The position numbers and the translations under genes are program-made. The notes beneath the pieces are model-generated. The model made no database searches. It was not told where the DNA came from and saw nothing but the letters and a program-made list of their open reading frames with translations. DNA of 64,000 nt from Planctomycetota bacterium (GTDB lineage Bacteria > Planctomycetota > PUPC01 > JACPCR01). Positions 26,502 to 35,450 of this stretch are shown here, piece by piece. The stretch covers positions 1 to 64,000 of the forward strand of contig JAQBXN010000006.1 in assembly GCA_027625095.1 (NCBI GenBank). Direction: 5' to 3'. Position 1 is the stretch's first letter. Each line of letters starts with the position of its first letter.

Positions 26502-27482
26502 TCAGCTCAGAGGAGCATCGATTCGTGGCTGGTCTTCAAATCTCGCAACGATGCGGTCGGCCATCAGCTTGATGAACGCCGGATGTGTTCCGGCTGTTGC
26601 AGCGCGTTCATATTGAATCTGGCATTCGTCGGCAGTTTCCTTTGCCTCGACATCGAGATCCCAGAGCACTTCAACGTGGTCGACCAGGAACCCAATCGGA
26701 CTGACGACTACATTTCTTACACCCTTCTCTTTGCAGTCTTTGATCACCTGGCTGACATCTGGCTCTGTCCACTGTCGTGAGAACTCGGACTGGCTCTGGT
26801 AGCAGGTCAGATAATTATCGCCTCGTCCGACCGCGGCAGCCGTTGCTTTCGCACTCTCCTCAAACTGCCCACCGTAGGGGCAGGTGCGATCACCGGCGCG
26901 GCAGCTTGGACAGCCGTTTACCGGGATTGAGTGAGCAGAGAATATCAGCTTGGCATCATCAGCCTTGTCGCCGAGTTTCGATAAGGATTTCTTAATATTC
27001 TCGGCATTGGCGGTGATGAACCCTTCTTCGAGCCACCAGGGATCGGCGTAAGTGATGTTGAGAGCCTTGTCTCCGACTGCGTCGTTCGCCTCCTTCACCG
27101 TGCTCTGATACCAGTCCCAACTCACAAAACACTGGTGCGGGGCCATGATGACGGCGAGTGTATCTTCGCGACCGTCATCGACCATTTCGGCCATGACGTC
27201 TTTGACGTAGGGATCCCAGTGCCGCATACCCACGTAGACCGGCACCTCGTAACCCCGCTTTTTGAGTTCAGCGCTGATAGCTTCGCCCTGTTCAAACGTA
27301 AGCGAGTTGAAAGGGCTGCCATTGAGCCTTTCGTAATGGCCGGCCACCTCGCGAATCCGATCTTCGGCAGCCGGGCGATCACCCACGATGCCTTTCACGT
27401 AGTCGTAGCCCTGGTCTCCGCTGGTTGGCCCACCAAAGGCAATCAGCAGAATGCTGTCGAATTTCAATGCTGTGGCTGTCAT
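26502..27482 (-). CDS. hemH: Ferrochelatase
   Basis: Ferrochelatase inserts ferrous iron into a porphyrin in haem synthesis. The 326-residue product starts at 27482 after GGAGGA; a longer frame adds 24 unsupported residues. The catalytic His H184 lies in FSAHSIP. The second metal-site region, SPIGFLVDHVEVLWDLD, holds H269 and E271. Three cysteines, C191, C194 and C201 (CPSC, then RTCPYGG), sit in the loop after the catalytic His, where many family members have none. Internally placed [2Fe-2S] clusters are known in some bacterial ferrochelatases, and this loop is a candidate. Whether the substrate is protoporphyrin or coproporphyrin cannot be told here. It stands alone, apart from other haem genes. 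Confidence 0.93.
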   Translation of the reverse strand: MTATALKFDSILLIAFGGPTSGDQGYDYVKGIVGDRPAAEDRIREVAGHYERLNGSPFNSLTFEQGEAISAELKKRGYEVPVYVGMRHWDPYVKDVMAEMVDDGREDTLAVIMAPHQCFVSWDWYQSTVKEANDAVGDKALNITYADPWWLEEGFITANAENIKKSLSKLGDKADDAKLIFSAHSIPVNGCPSCRAGDRTCPYGGQFEESAKATAAAVGRGDNYLTCYQSQSEFSRQWTEPDVSQVIKDCKEKGVRNVVVSPIGFLVDHVEVLWDLDVEAKETADECQIQYERAATAGTHPAFIKLMADRIVARFEDQPRIDAPLS

Positions 27483-27652
27483 CTGATATTCCTCCGAATT
27501 TTTGTTTCCTGCCCGCGCAAGCGGGAGTTTAGCGGGGTCATGTGGGTTGGCCAATGAGGGGAACTACCGAGCATCTCTTTGCCTCCATCGTAATCTTTAC
27601 TCGAAATTGGGTGAGAGATTACGAGGAAGAAATACACCCAAAAGCTTGGAGG

Positions 27653-28726
27653 TTACACCAGGCAACCCAACACCGCATGGCCCATCTCGATCGTTGTCGC
27701 TACTCGCTCGCCTGACTGACCGGAGGCAATGTCACGGGTGCGCCAGCCTTCGTCGAGCGCGGCTTCAACGGCCATCTCGATGCTCCTGGCTTCGGCCTCC
27801 ATTTCAAATGAGTGACGCAGCAGCATGGCTACAGTGAGGATGGCAGCGATGGGATTGGCAATGCCCTGGCCGGCGATATCGGGCGCGCTTCCGTGGATAG
27901 GCTCGAAAAGTCCAGGCCCCGAATCACCCAGGCTGGCCGATGGAAGCATACCCAGCGAACCTGCCAGAACCGCTGCCTCGTCGCTGAGAATATCACCGAA
28001 TGTGTTTTCGGTAACGATGACATCAAATTTGTCCGGATCGGTGATGAGGCGCATGGCCGCGGCGTCGACCAGCAGATGGCTGAGTTCGACTTCAGGAAAA
28101 TCGCCTGCCATTTCGAGCGCGACTTCTCGCCAGAGTTTCGAAGTCTCAAGCACATTCTCTTTGTCCACAGAGAGTAGTTTTCCGCTGCGCGCTTTTGCGG
28201 CTTTAAACCCGAATCGAAGAATGCGTTCAATCTCATGTCTTGAGTATTCCATGGTGTCAACAGCCCGCTCACTATTGCGAAATCTGGGCTGGCCGTAGTA
28301 GAGCCCGCCGGTGAGCTCACGAATAATCAAGAGGTCGATGCCCTTTTCGATAATGGAATCTTTCAGCGGTGAGGCTGCATTCAGCGCCGGAAACAATTTG
28401 ACCGGCCGCAAATTAATGTAGCTGTCGAGTTCCTTCCGCATGCGCAGGATGGCGGCGAGAGGTGTCTGGCCGAGTGGCCGTGAATCCCACTTGGGGCCAC
28501 CGACAGCGCCGTAAAGAAGCGCATCAAAGCCCTTGAGCGCCTCAACGGTCTCATCATCAATCGGTACGTCTTTCTGATCGATTAGAGCCCCACCTACTGT
28601 GAATTCTGTCAGTTCGAATGAATGCTCTGACTTTTCTTCGATGGCGCGCAAGACGCGGACGCCTTCGGCGGTGACATCAACACCGATTCCGTCTCCGGGC
28701 ATGACTGCGATTCTGTATGTGCTCAT
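27653..28726 (-). CDS. leuB: 3-isopropylmalate dehydrogenase
   Basis: LeuB oxidises and decarboxylates 3-isopropylmalate in leucine synthesis. The 357-residue length is standard. Family motifs are clear: PGDGIG at the start, LLYGAVGGPKWD, the substrate Arg motifs LRMRKELDSYINLRPVK, and ELTGGLYYGQPR. The metal-binding DxxxD region is near TENTFGDILSDEAA, and GLFEPIHGSAPDIAGQGIANP closes the nucleotide site. The GSAPDIAG sequence points to NAD. The other leu genes are not nearby. There is no clear ribosome binding site, and the upstream gap carries heptamer repeats. Confidence 0.95.
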   Translation of the reverse strand: MSTYRIAVMPGDGIGVDVTAEGVRVLRAIEEKSEHSFELTEFTVGGALIDQKDVPIDDETVEALKGFDALLYGAVGGPKWDSRPLGQTPLAAILRMRKELDSYINLRPVKLFPALNAASPLKDSIIEKGIDLLIIRELTGGLYYGQPRFRNSERAVDTMEYSRHEIERILRFGFKAAKARSGKLLSVDKENVLETSKLWREVALEMAGDFPEVELSHLLVDAAAMRLITDPDKFDVIVTENTFGDILSDEAAVLAGSLGMLPSASLGDSGPGLFEPIHGSAPDIAGQGIANPIAAILTVAMLLRHSFEMEAEARSIEMAVEAALDEGWRTRDIASGQSGERVATTIEMGHAVLGCLV

Positions 28727-28745
28727 GGGCGTATTGAATTACTAA

Positions 28746-28772
28746 GTAATGGGTAATGAGTAGTGAGTAATG
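28746..28772 (+). repeat. Heptamer repeat cluster (GAGTAAT orientation)
   Basis: Imperfect iterations of GTAATGA/GAGTAAT lie just upstream of the leuB start. They are the reverse complement of the ATTACTC units at 28870, 33763 and 41411. Confidence 0.6.
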
Positions 28773-28869
28773 CCGATGTTGCTGTTACGACGGCTTGATA
28801 CTGAGAAACATTCGAACTCATCATGCTCAAAGACCGCCGTTCGAAGTACACCGGACTCAACAGCCAAAC

Positions 28870-28887
28870 TTACTCATTACTCATTAC
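28870..28887 (+). repeat. Heptamer repeat cluster (ATTACTC)
   Basis: About two and a half units of the heptamer ATTACTC lie 36 bases from the stop of the neighbouring glycosidase-like gene and face the inverted cluster at 28746. Confidence 0.6.
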
Positions 28888-28922
28888 GTACCTTCAATGA
28901 AAGGTACGCTACTACAACTCTG

Positions 28923-30692
28923 TCAAAACTTCAGTCTCTCCAGGGCTACTTCTGGCCCGCCCTCGACAAGCACTATCTTACCTGCAACGCTCTTTGTCTC
29001 GCCTGGCTTCAATTCATCGATACAGCCGAGCGAATGGATGCAGTGGTGCGAATCTTCGTTGTGGAACACCTCGGCGACATTTTCCCATGCGGTGCCGATA
29101 GTGAATCTGCCGTCCGCACTGGTTCGCATGATGGCTCCCTGGGATGCACAGGTGCTGCTGGCCTCACCCCAGAACGGTACGCCTACAAATTTCCGTCCCG
29201 GTTTGCCCTCGATATGAAAATGCGTTCGACACGGATCGCCCGTGCCCCGGTCTGTGTCCTTGAGCGGGGTCAGGCCCTTATCGGTAACAATGAAAGTCCG
29301 TTCGAGGTTTTCGTCTTCAAAATGCGGCGATGGATGTCCCAGGCATGGGAAATTATCGATCCGATGAAAGGTCTGGCTGGAAAGATTGGTGACGGTGAAT
29401 TTAAGGGACAGCCCTTCATCGTTCGGCGTGATGATGATGCGATAATGGACGCCCTGGATGTATTTGAGCCCGAAAGCTGCCGATTGAGAGTAAGAGCTGA
29501 TGACCTCGAAATCCTCGTCGTTTGTCTGCCATTCATGCCAGATCGCGCCGTTGGCATCCGGGCCGTGCCATTCAACGATTGGATGCGCGTGGGTTTTAAA
29601 TACACCCTCATCGCAGCTCAGTCCTTCCGGCACACGGTAGTCCCAGGAGGCATTCGCGCATTCTGAGACGATGCGAGCGAGGCATGGGCCTTTCGTTGTT
29701 ATGGCCCGCAGTGGCGAGGAGACGGCCGTGCCGATGCCAGTGCGGCCGTATCCGTTGCCGCAATAGAAAAGGCGCAGCCGTGATCCTTCCTGAATGACCG
29801 CAGGATATTCGACCATTTGCCGCTCCCATCCATCCCCTTGCCTGGTGAGTTGGAGGTTTTCTCCGTTGCGGTTACCCCGGCGCCACTTGATACCGTCATC
29901 GCTTTCCGCGTAACCGATGGAGTAATAGCCCCACCGAGTGCCGATGGCTGAATACCACATACGGAACGAGCCATCCTCATTTTGATGAACGACCGGTCCT
30001 GCAACCGCAACGTTTTCGTAATCACGATCAGGATCACGCAGCATGACCGCGCCATGTTTGTCCCATTCGATTCCATCTTCGGAAGTCGCATAACACACTG
30101 TCTTCTGCTGATTCAAGAAAAGATCGTCGCCCAGCGAGGGACATCCTGTGTAGTAGAAGCGCCACTCCGTCGAGCCATCCGGAAACTTGACGTTAATCAC
30201 CGAACCACCGGCTATACCCTGAGAGTCAGGATCACCATCCTTCTTTGAGACCGAGAGGACCGGGCTACCCTCATGTTTCTTCCAGGTCTTACCATCATCG
30301 GAAACAGCCAGGCCCATGCCGGGAAAAGAACTCAGTCCTTCACCGTGTCCACAATTGCCGGTGTAGTAGAGATGCCATTGGCCAGGCTCGAATTCGATCA
30401 CGTGAGGAAGCACACACCAGTTGGCATCGAAACTACCCGACTCACCCAAGCCAAAGAGCGGGCCGTGACGCGTCCAATCGGTCACGTCTTTGACCGGTGC
30501 GGTCGCCAGGCAGATTCGTTTGTGACCATCCGCATCTCCGCCCGCATAGTAGAGATGATAAACCTGATCGATGCGGAGGATGTAAGGATTCATACAGCAT
30601 GAGCATTCAAATTTGCTGTCCCCGATTGGAGGAAGTACCGGGTTGCTCTTATTTCTCAGCCACCAGAGATTGCGGGTCAGTTCGGAAGACAT
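28923..30692 (-). CDS. GH43/GH130-like five-bladed propeller protein with C-terminal beta domain
   Basis: The 589-residue protein has no signal peptide. Residues about 20-330 show the repeated motif of five-bladed beta-propeller glycosidases and phosphorylases (YHLYYAG, WHLYYTG, EWRFYYTG, SFRMWYSA, RLRLFYCG, each with SDDGKTWKKH-like turns). The second half (about 345-589) is an unrecognised beta-rich domain with several His and Cys residues. The fold group includes GH32, GH43, GH62, GH68 and GH130; the catalytic acids cannot be assigned with certainty from the sequence alone. A role in cytoplasmic oligosaccharide turnover is likely. The upstream gap to the next gene (30835) is 142 bases, with no obvious terminator. 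Confidence 0.8.
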   Translation of the reverse strand: MSSELTRNLWWLRNKSNPVLPPIGDSKFECSCCMNPYILRIDQVYHLYYAGGDADGHKRICLATAPVKDVTDWTRHGPLFGLGESGSFDANWCVLPHVIEFEPGQWHLYYTGNCGHGEGLSSFPGMGLAVSDDGKTWKKHEGSPVLSVSKKDGDPDSQGIAGGSVINVKFPDGSTEWRFYYTGCPSLGDDLFLNQQKTVCYATSEDGIEWDKHGAVMLRDPDRDYENVAVAGPVVHQNEDGSFRMWYSAIGTRWGYYSIGYAESDDGIKWRRGNRNGENLQLTRQGDGWERQMVEYPAVIQEGSRLRLFYCGNGYGRTGIGTAVSSPLRAITTKGPCLARIVSECANASWDYRVPEGLSCDEGVFKTHAHPIVEWHGPDANGAIWHEWQTNDEDFEVISSYSQSAAFGLKYIQGVHYRIIITPNDEGLSLKFTVTNLSSQTFHRIDNFPCLGHPSPHFEDENLERTFIVTDKGLTPLKDTDRGTGDPCRTHFHIEGKPGRKFVGVPFWGEASSTCASQGAIMRTSADGRFTIGTAWENVAEVFHNEDSHHCIHSLGCIDELKPGETKSVAGKIVLVEGGPEVALERLKF

Positions 30693-30834
30693 GGATGATA
30701 TTCTTGGTTTAGAGATCTAATTGGGAAATACTTTGGGTAGCGAGTGTAATCTTGTCACTATTCAGGAGTGGCAGAAATGGAGTTGGAGTCACCGGAATTA
30801 CCCTCTGAATAGTTATGTTTCGGCTTGAGATGGT

Positions 30835-31695
30835 TCACCCCAGATTCTGGCCCAGTTCATAGATTGCTTCAGCATCCAGAACCTTGACGTTGCTTTCGAA
30901 GAGCGCCGCGATGGCAGCTTTGTGGATTTTCATCTTCGTGCCTCCAACACCTACGGCGCCATAGCAAATCACGCCGTGCTTTTCTTCTCCTTTTGCAAAA
31001 ACGCTGATGCCACCGATGCCTTCGGGAGGCACTGCATTCAGGTCGATGGCCACCTTGAGTGAATCGGCGGAGCTCCAGATTTCCTCCGGCAGAAGCTCTA
31101 CTCCAGCCGCCCCGGCAGAGATCACGATCTCGCAACCATCAATGGCCACCGTGACTTCGTCTGTTGTACCGGCAGCTACGCCGGTGAGGCTGCCGGATTC
31201 CACTTTTTCGCTGATTGCGGTGCAGACGCTGTCCGCACGTTCTTTGCTCCGCGAACCCAGGCGCACGGATGCCCCCTCCTTCGCGAGAAGGAGACCCACT
31301 CTCTGACCAACGGGACCGGTGCCGCCAAGCACAAGAGCGTTCACCGATGAAAGGCCGAGATGAGTTCCGGCCCTTAATACCGCTGCTGCCGCAGTCGTGT
31401 TGCAACCATTGGCATCCAGCATGACTGACACCCGCATCGGCCCAAAGAACGATTTTGTCACTTCCTTCAACAATGCCTCTCCTTCCGAAACATTGCTGCC
31501 GCCGACAAATATGGCTGTGTTGTGCAGGTCCTTCGGCCCTCGTGTAAAGATGCCCCCATGAACCAGGCTCTGAACTTGATCCGGCCGCACAGCCCCGTGG
31601 CATAGCAGATGGTCGACACCTGAATCTATGGCAACTACGGAATCGAATACACTGGCCTGAAGATCAGGATCGATCTGAATAAGGATCTTTTTCAT
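30835..31695 (-). CDS. mtdB: Methylene-tetrahydromethanopterin dehydrogenase (MtdB-like)
   Basis: The 286-residue protein matches the NAD(P)-dependent methylene-H4MPT dehydrogenase family, which oxidises methylene-tetrahydromethanopterin in formaldehyde oxidation. The N-terminal substrate domain includes GGSNVSEGEALLKEV and MLDANGCNTTAAAAV. The Rossmann domain has the loop GGTGPVG (124-130) and the following SRSKERAD, whose Ser-Arg favours NADP. In bacteria this cofactor route is known mainly from methylotrophs and planctomycetes, so the gene is the best taxonomic marker in the window. No other H4MPT gene is adjacent. The ATG lacks a clear ribosome binding site. Confidence 0.88.
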   Translation of the reverse strand: MKKILIQIDPDLQASVFDSVVAIDSGVDHLLCHGAVRPDQVQSLVHGGIFTRGPKDLHNTAIFVGGSNVSEGEALLKEVTKSFFGPMRVSVMLDANGCNTTAAAAVLRAGTHLGLSSVNALVLGGTGPVGQRVGLLLAKEGASVRLGSRSKERADSVCTAISEKVESGSLTGVAAGTTDEVTVAIDGCEIVISAGAAGVELLPEEIWSSADSLKVAIDLNAVPPEGIGGISVFAKGEEKHGVICYGAVGVGGTKMKIHKAAIAALFESNVKVLDAEAIYELGQNLG

Positions 31696-31787
31696 GACTT
31701 ATAAACGAAGAAGGGAGGAGGGAAGAATGGAGTTGTGGAGCGGAAGAGTGGTGGAAGAGTGGAGTTTCCCGCATTCCTCACTCCTCA

Positions 31788-32054
31788 TTATCCGCCTCCG
31801 ATTGCTGGCAGAAAGTGGATCTCAGTGGTTTCCTGCACTTCGGCATATAACCCCTGGCGGCTGACTGATCCATCAATGAATACTGAGATTCCGGGATTGA
31901 TCCGGTCCTCCTGATCGCACAGCCTGTTCTTGGTTCCTGGAAACTGCGCTTCAAGATTTCGGATGACTTGCCGGAGAGTTTTTCCTTCGATCTCGACCCT
32001 GGACTTGCCGTCTGTCAAGTCACGCATGAGAGAAGGGATATGGACGACTGGCAT
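31788..32054 (-). CDS. MoaD/ThiS-like sulfur carrier protein
   Basis: I start at the MPVVHIPSLM methionine at 32054; the longer frame adds 22 unrelated residues. The 88-residue product has the ubiquitin-like beta-grasp pattern (LTDGKSRVEIEG, TLRQVIRNLEAQFPG, INPGISVFIDGS). It ends in Gly-Gly-Gly, the exposed tail that accepts AMP and then sulfur. Relatives serve molybdopterin, thiamine, cysteine or thiocarboxylate-dependent pathways. No MoaE, ThiG, ThiF or cysteine synthase gene is adjacent, so the pathway is open. It diverges from the acyl-CoA synthetase gene and is 93 bases upstream of mtdB on the same strand. Confidence 0.85.
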   Translation of the reverse strand: MPVVHIPSLMRDLTDGKSRVEIEGKTLRQVIRNLEAQFPGTKNRLCDQEDRINPGISVFIDGSVSRQGLYAEVQETTEIHFLPAIGGG

Positions 32055-32237
32055 GAGGGAAGAATTATGTGAGTGTGGGCGTGTGAGTGTAGATTCTCGA
32101 AAAAAGTCGGCTTTGAACAAACTGGATCGCCAAGCTGGTCTGCACCGAATGCGTTCGCACTAAAAACTGCGGAACGAATCCAAATCATTAGTATTTCCGT
32201 CGGCTCTTTCAGCGACAAGAAAACAGAGGAAATTAAA

Positions 32238-33704
32238 ATGAGTGTTATCGCCCAGTTTTTGCAGAGCGCACAGAATCATCTTGAGCGTCCGGCTGTGACG
32301 GATTCGTCCGGAGAATGGACCTACCAACAGCTTGTTGGCGTTACTCGGCGAGTGGCCACAATTCTTGACGGTCTAACCGATAACAAGCACATGGGCTTGT
32401 TGCTGCCCACTTGCCGTGCTTTCGCGGCCACCCATCTTGCAAGCCTTATGTGCGGCAAAGTGGTCGTACCGATCAATTTCCTCTTGGAAGACGAACAACT
32501 CAAATACATCTGTGAGGATGCTTCGCTGGACACGATTATCACCTGCGGGCCACTCCGGGAAAAAGCGGAAGCAACCGGCGCGAAGAATGTAATTCTATTC
32601 GAAGAGATGGATATCCCTGCCGCTACGCCCTATGAAGGCGTCCATCCCTGGGCTGATGATGATCTGGCGACCATCCTTTACACCTCAGGCACGACGGGCA
32701 ATCCTAAGGGCGTCATGCTGACTCATGGAAACTTCACGAGCAATGTGGCCAGTTGCCAGAGTGCAATCGATCTGACTAAAGACGACGTAATGATCGGATT
32801 GCTACCGTTATTCCACTCGTTCGGCATTACAGCGACCTTCCTTGTCCCTCTGCTGACCGGTGCAAAAGCTGTGTTCGTTGAAAAATTCCAACCCGGCCGA
32901 GTGGCCGAACTGATCGAGATGCATGGCGTTTCGCTGCTCTTCGCCATTCCTTCCATGTATCGTTTTCTCGTTCGAATGATGGAAAAGCACTCCGAAGGAT
33001 TCAGTTCCCTTCGGTTCTGTGTCTCCGGTGGCGAGCCGCTGGAGGATGCGCTGTTCGATTCGTTCTTCAAGGTGATCGGCCTGCCGCTGCTTAACGGGTA
33101 CGGCCTCACGGAGACCTCGCCCGTAGCGGCGATCAATCGCCCGGAAGATCCGCGCAGAGGCAGCATCGGCCCTCCCATCCACGGCACGGAAGCCAAAGTC
33201 GTAGATAACGCAGGTGCGACCCTCACGCCGGGTTGCGAAGGCGAGCTTTGGCTGCGAGGTCCAAACATCATGAAGGGCTATTACAAGCTCCCCAAAGAAA
33301 CGGCCGATGTCCTCACTTCGGACGGCTGGTTTAAGACCGGCGACCTTGCCCGCACGGATAAAGACAATTTCATGTACATCACCGGGCGTAAAAAAGACCT
33401 CATCAAATCGAGCGGTGAATACATCTCTCCTTTCGAGATCGAAACCGTGATCTCGGCCCACCCGGCCGTGTTCGAAGTCGCTGTCATCGGTATCCCTGAC
33501 GAGACCCGCGGCGAGATGCCCAAAGCCTTTGTTGTGCTGAAACCGGAAACCGAGTGTACAGATCGGGAACTCAAGGCTCTTTGTCAAGAATCTCTCGCCA
33601 AGTTCAAATGCCCGAAGGAAATCGAATTCCGCAAGGAATTACCGCACGGCCCGACGGGAAAGATCTTGAAGCGCGTACTGAAGAAGGAACTGGGGATGGG
33701 GTGA
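32238..33704 (+). CDS. Long-chain acyl-CoA synthetase (AMP-forming)
   Basis: The enzyme activates a carboxylic acid to its CoA thioester through an acyl-adenylate. Starting at 32238 (after AGAGGAAATT), the protein has 488 residues. Motifs in order: the P-loop-like YTSGTTGNPKGVMLTHGN, GYGLTETSP, the hinge Asp in WFKTGDLA, KDLIKSSGEYISPFEIE, and the C-terminal catalytic Lys in PTGKILKRVLKKE. It is probably a fatty-acid:CoA ligase; short length and no membrane anchor suggest a soluble enzyme. The next gene downstream is a 3-hydroxyacyl-CoA dehydrogenase-type protein on the opposite strand, so a link to acid catabolism is plausible. Confidence 0.93.
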   Translation: MSVIAQFLQSAQNHLERPAVTDSSGEWTYQQLVGVTRRVATILDGLTDNKHMGLLLPTCRAFAATHLASLMCGKVVVPINFLLEDEQLKYICEDASLDTIITCGPLREKAEATGAKNVILFEEMDIPAATPYEGVHPWADDDLATILYTSGTTGNPKGVMLTHGNFTSNVASCQSAIDLTKDDVMIGLLPLFHSFGITATFLVPLLTGAKAVFVEKFQPGRVAELIEMHGVSLLFAIPSMYRFLVRMMEKHSEGFSSLRFCVSGGEPLEDALFDSFFKVIGLPLLNGYGLTETSPVAAINRPEDPRRGSIGPPIHGTEAKVVDNAGATLTPGCEGELWLRGPNIMKGYYKLPKETADVLTSDGWFKTGDLARTDKDNFMYITGRKKDLIKSSGEYISPFEIETVISAHPAVFEVAVIGIPDETRGEMPKAFVVLKPETECTDRELKALCQESLAKFKCPKEIEFRKELPHGPTGKILKRVLKKELGMG

Positions 33705-33762
33705 ATCATGAACCGCAAAAGCGGAGCATCAGGACTCGACGTCCCGACAATGCGGGCCCAAC

Positions 33763-33776
33763 TTACTCATTACTCA
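33763..33776 (+). repeat. Heptamer repeat cluster (ATTACTC)
   Basis: Two tandem units sit between the stops of the convergent acyl-CoA synthetase and dehydrogenase genes, and match the clusters at 28870 and 41411. Confidence 0.55.
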
Positions 33777-34711
33777 CCGTAAACGGCCTTCACCAGCTTC
33801 ACGAGTTTATCGTCACGCCATTGGCTCACTTCTGCAAGGGTGCGCTCCCCTTGTGCTTCCACAACACCCCGGACGATTTGTTCCTTTACCTCTTCTGGTA
33901 TTTCAGTCCAGGTGGGCATGGTTTTCCAATATTCGCTGAAGGTCGATCCGATGTGATCGATAAAATTCAGGTATCCGCCCTCTCCTCCGCCCAGATGATA
34001 GATCATGTGCTGGCCGAGAATGGCCCAGCGCAATCCGGGTCCGGCGTGCAATGCCTTATCCACCTCTTCAACACTGGCCACGCCGCTGGCAACGAGATCG
34101 ATCGCCTCACGCCAGAGCGCGGCGCTCAGCCGGTTTGCAATATGGCCGGGGACTTCCTTGTTGAGCACCACGGGAACTTTGCCGATGCTTTCAAAGAAGA
34201 CACGCGCGGCCTGCACCGTCTGCTCCGACGTCTGTTCGCCAGGGACTAATTCGACGAGCGGCACGAGATGAGGCGGATTAAAAGGATGTGCAATTACCGA
34301 ACGCTCCGGATGCTTGATCGCCTTCTGCACTTCAGTCATGAGCAGGCCGGAACTGCTGCTCGCAATAATCGCATCGGGGCGGGACGCTTCTGAAGTGGGG
34401 CCAAGGATTGCCTTTTTGACATCGTAGGATTCGGTAACGGACTCTTGAATGAAGTCCGCGTCACAGACAAGCTCCTCTATACTCGATGCGGCAGCCAGAG
34501 CATTGATTCCCCTTTCGTAATCGGAGGAATCGGCCAGCCCTTCTTTAGCGAGGAATGCCGCGTTGGCCCGAATGTGTTTCCAGGCTTCTGACTGAGTTTG
34601 CTCGTGAGCATCAAAGAAACGGACTGACAATCCATGAGCCACGAACAATGAAGCCCAACTGCTCCCAACGGTGCCTGCTCCGAGGATGGCGATCTGCTTC
34701 ATATCACTCAT
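33770..34711 (-). CDS. 3-hydroxyacyl-CoA dehydrogenase family protein (lambda-crystallin type)
   Basis: From the ATG at 34711 the protein has 313 residues; the longer frame runs into the upstream gene. The NAD loop is AILGAGTVGSSWASLFVAHG, followed by FFDAH, so NAD is preferred. The HPFNPPHLVPLVELVPG and NKEVPGHIANRL motifs are those of the family. GPGLRWAILGQH is characteristic of the lambda-crystallin / L-gulonate and carnitine dehydrogenase branch rather than classical beta-oxidation enzymes. It overlaps the end of the PhyH gene by 8 bases, so the two are translated together and probably act on the same compound or on successive intermediates. Confidence 0.9.
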   Translation of the reverse strand: MSDMKQIAILGAGTVGSSWASLFVAHGLSVRFFDAHEQTQSEAWKHIRANAAFLAKEGLADSSDYERGINALAAASSIEELVCDADFIQESVTESYDVKKAILGPTSEASRPDAIIASSSSGLLMTEVQKAIKHPERSVIAHPFNPPHLVPLVELVPGEQTSEQTVQAARVFFESIGKVPVVLNKEVPGHIANRLSAALWREAIDLVASGVASVEEVDKALHAGPGLRWAILGQHMIYHLGGGEGGYLNFIDHIGSTFSEYWKTMPTWTEIPEEVKEQIVRGVVEAQGERTLAEVSQWRDDKLVKLVKAVYGE

Positions 34712-35450
34712 CAAAAATCCCTGCGAGTTCGGGATCTTTGAAATAGGCATTTTTGATCGTATTGCCTTCCGAGCGAACGTTGGCAGAAGCCCAGTGTGTG
34801 GCGTATGCCCGCCGCCAGCGATCGGATTCATTCCTGTGAGAACTATGCAACGAATTCGCGTGATGAAAGACAACACCGCCCTTACGGACCGGCGCCAATG
34901 ACTCCCTGCTCAGGTCGATGAGTTCTGCGGATGGGGTGATGTTGTATGATTCACCTTCCACTGGAGAGTGCTGGATTACCGGCCCCTTGAATGATTCATC
35001 GATGTAACGCAGACAGGCGTTTTTCTCGTCCACGTCATCAAGAGCTATCCAGACCGTCATGACCTCACCGGCCGGTTCGCATTTGAAGTAGGCATTGTCC
35101 TGGTGGTAAGGCTTGGGCGACCCAAATCGCGGTGGCTTCATGAAAATCTGGTCTGTCACCAGCAACGGTTCGGCACCCATCAGATGCCGGATCACAGATC
35201 GAAGTTTCGGGCTCAGCGCCAGCTTTTGAAATCGTGCATCCCGCCGAAATGGTTCATTGATTTTGCGCGGCGCAAGTTCGCCGTCCCCTGATTCATCAAC
35301 CCCGCCGCCCTTCCTCGCCGGAAGGTCGGCAAAAGCCATCTGTGTGGCTAATTCTCTGACCGGGTCAATCTCATCAGACGTAAAAACGTCCTCAATGACG
35401 ACCCAGCCTTTATCCCAATAATGATGGTAGTGTGCTTCTTGAATTTTCAT
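34704..35450 (-). CDS. Phytanoyl-CoA dioxygenase (PhyH) family protein
   Basis: This is a 248-residue non-haem iron, alpha-ketoglutarate dioxygenase. The facial triad is H116 and D118 (PYHQDNAYF) and H202 (SLHSSHRN). It is not closely similar to the duplicated PhyH at 8521; only the core motifs agree. It overlaps the downstream dehydrogenase start, giving a two-gene unit. A hydroxylated product handed to the dehydrogenase is a reasonable inference. The start ATG at 35450 has no strong Shine-Dalgarno sequence but begins exactly at the typical PhyH N-terminus. Confidence 0.9.
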   Translation of the reverse strand: MKIQEAHYHHYWDKGWVVIEDVFTSDEIDPVRELATQMAFADLPARKGGGVDESGDGELAPRKINEPFRRDARFQKLALSPKLRSVIRHLMGAEPLLVTDQIFMKPPRFGSPKPYHQDNAYFKCEPAGEVMTVWIALDDVDEKNACLRYIDESFKGPVIQHSPVEGESYNITPSAELIDLSRESLAPVRKGGVVFHHANSLHSSHRNESDRWRRAYATHWASANVRSEGNTIKNAYFKDPELAGIFDE

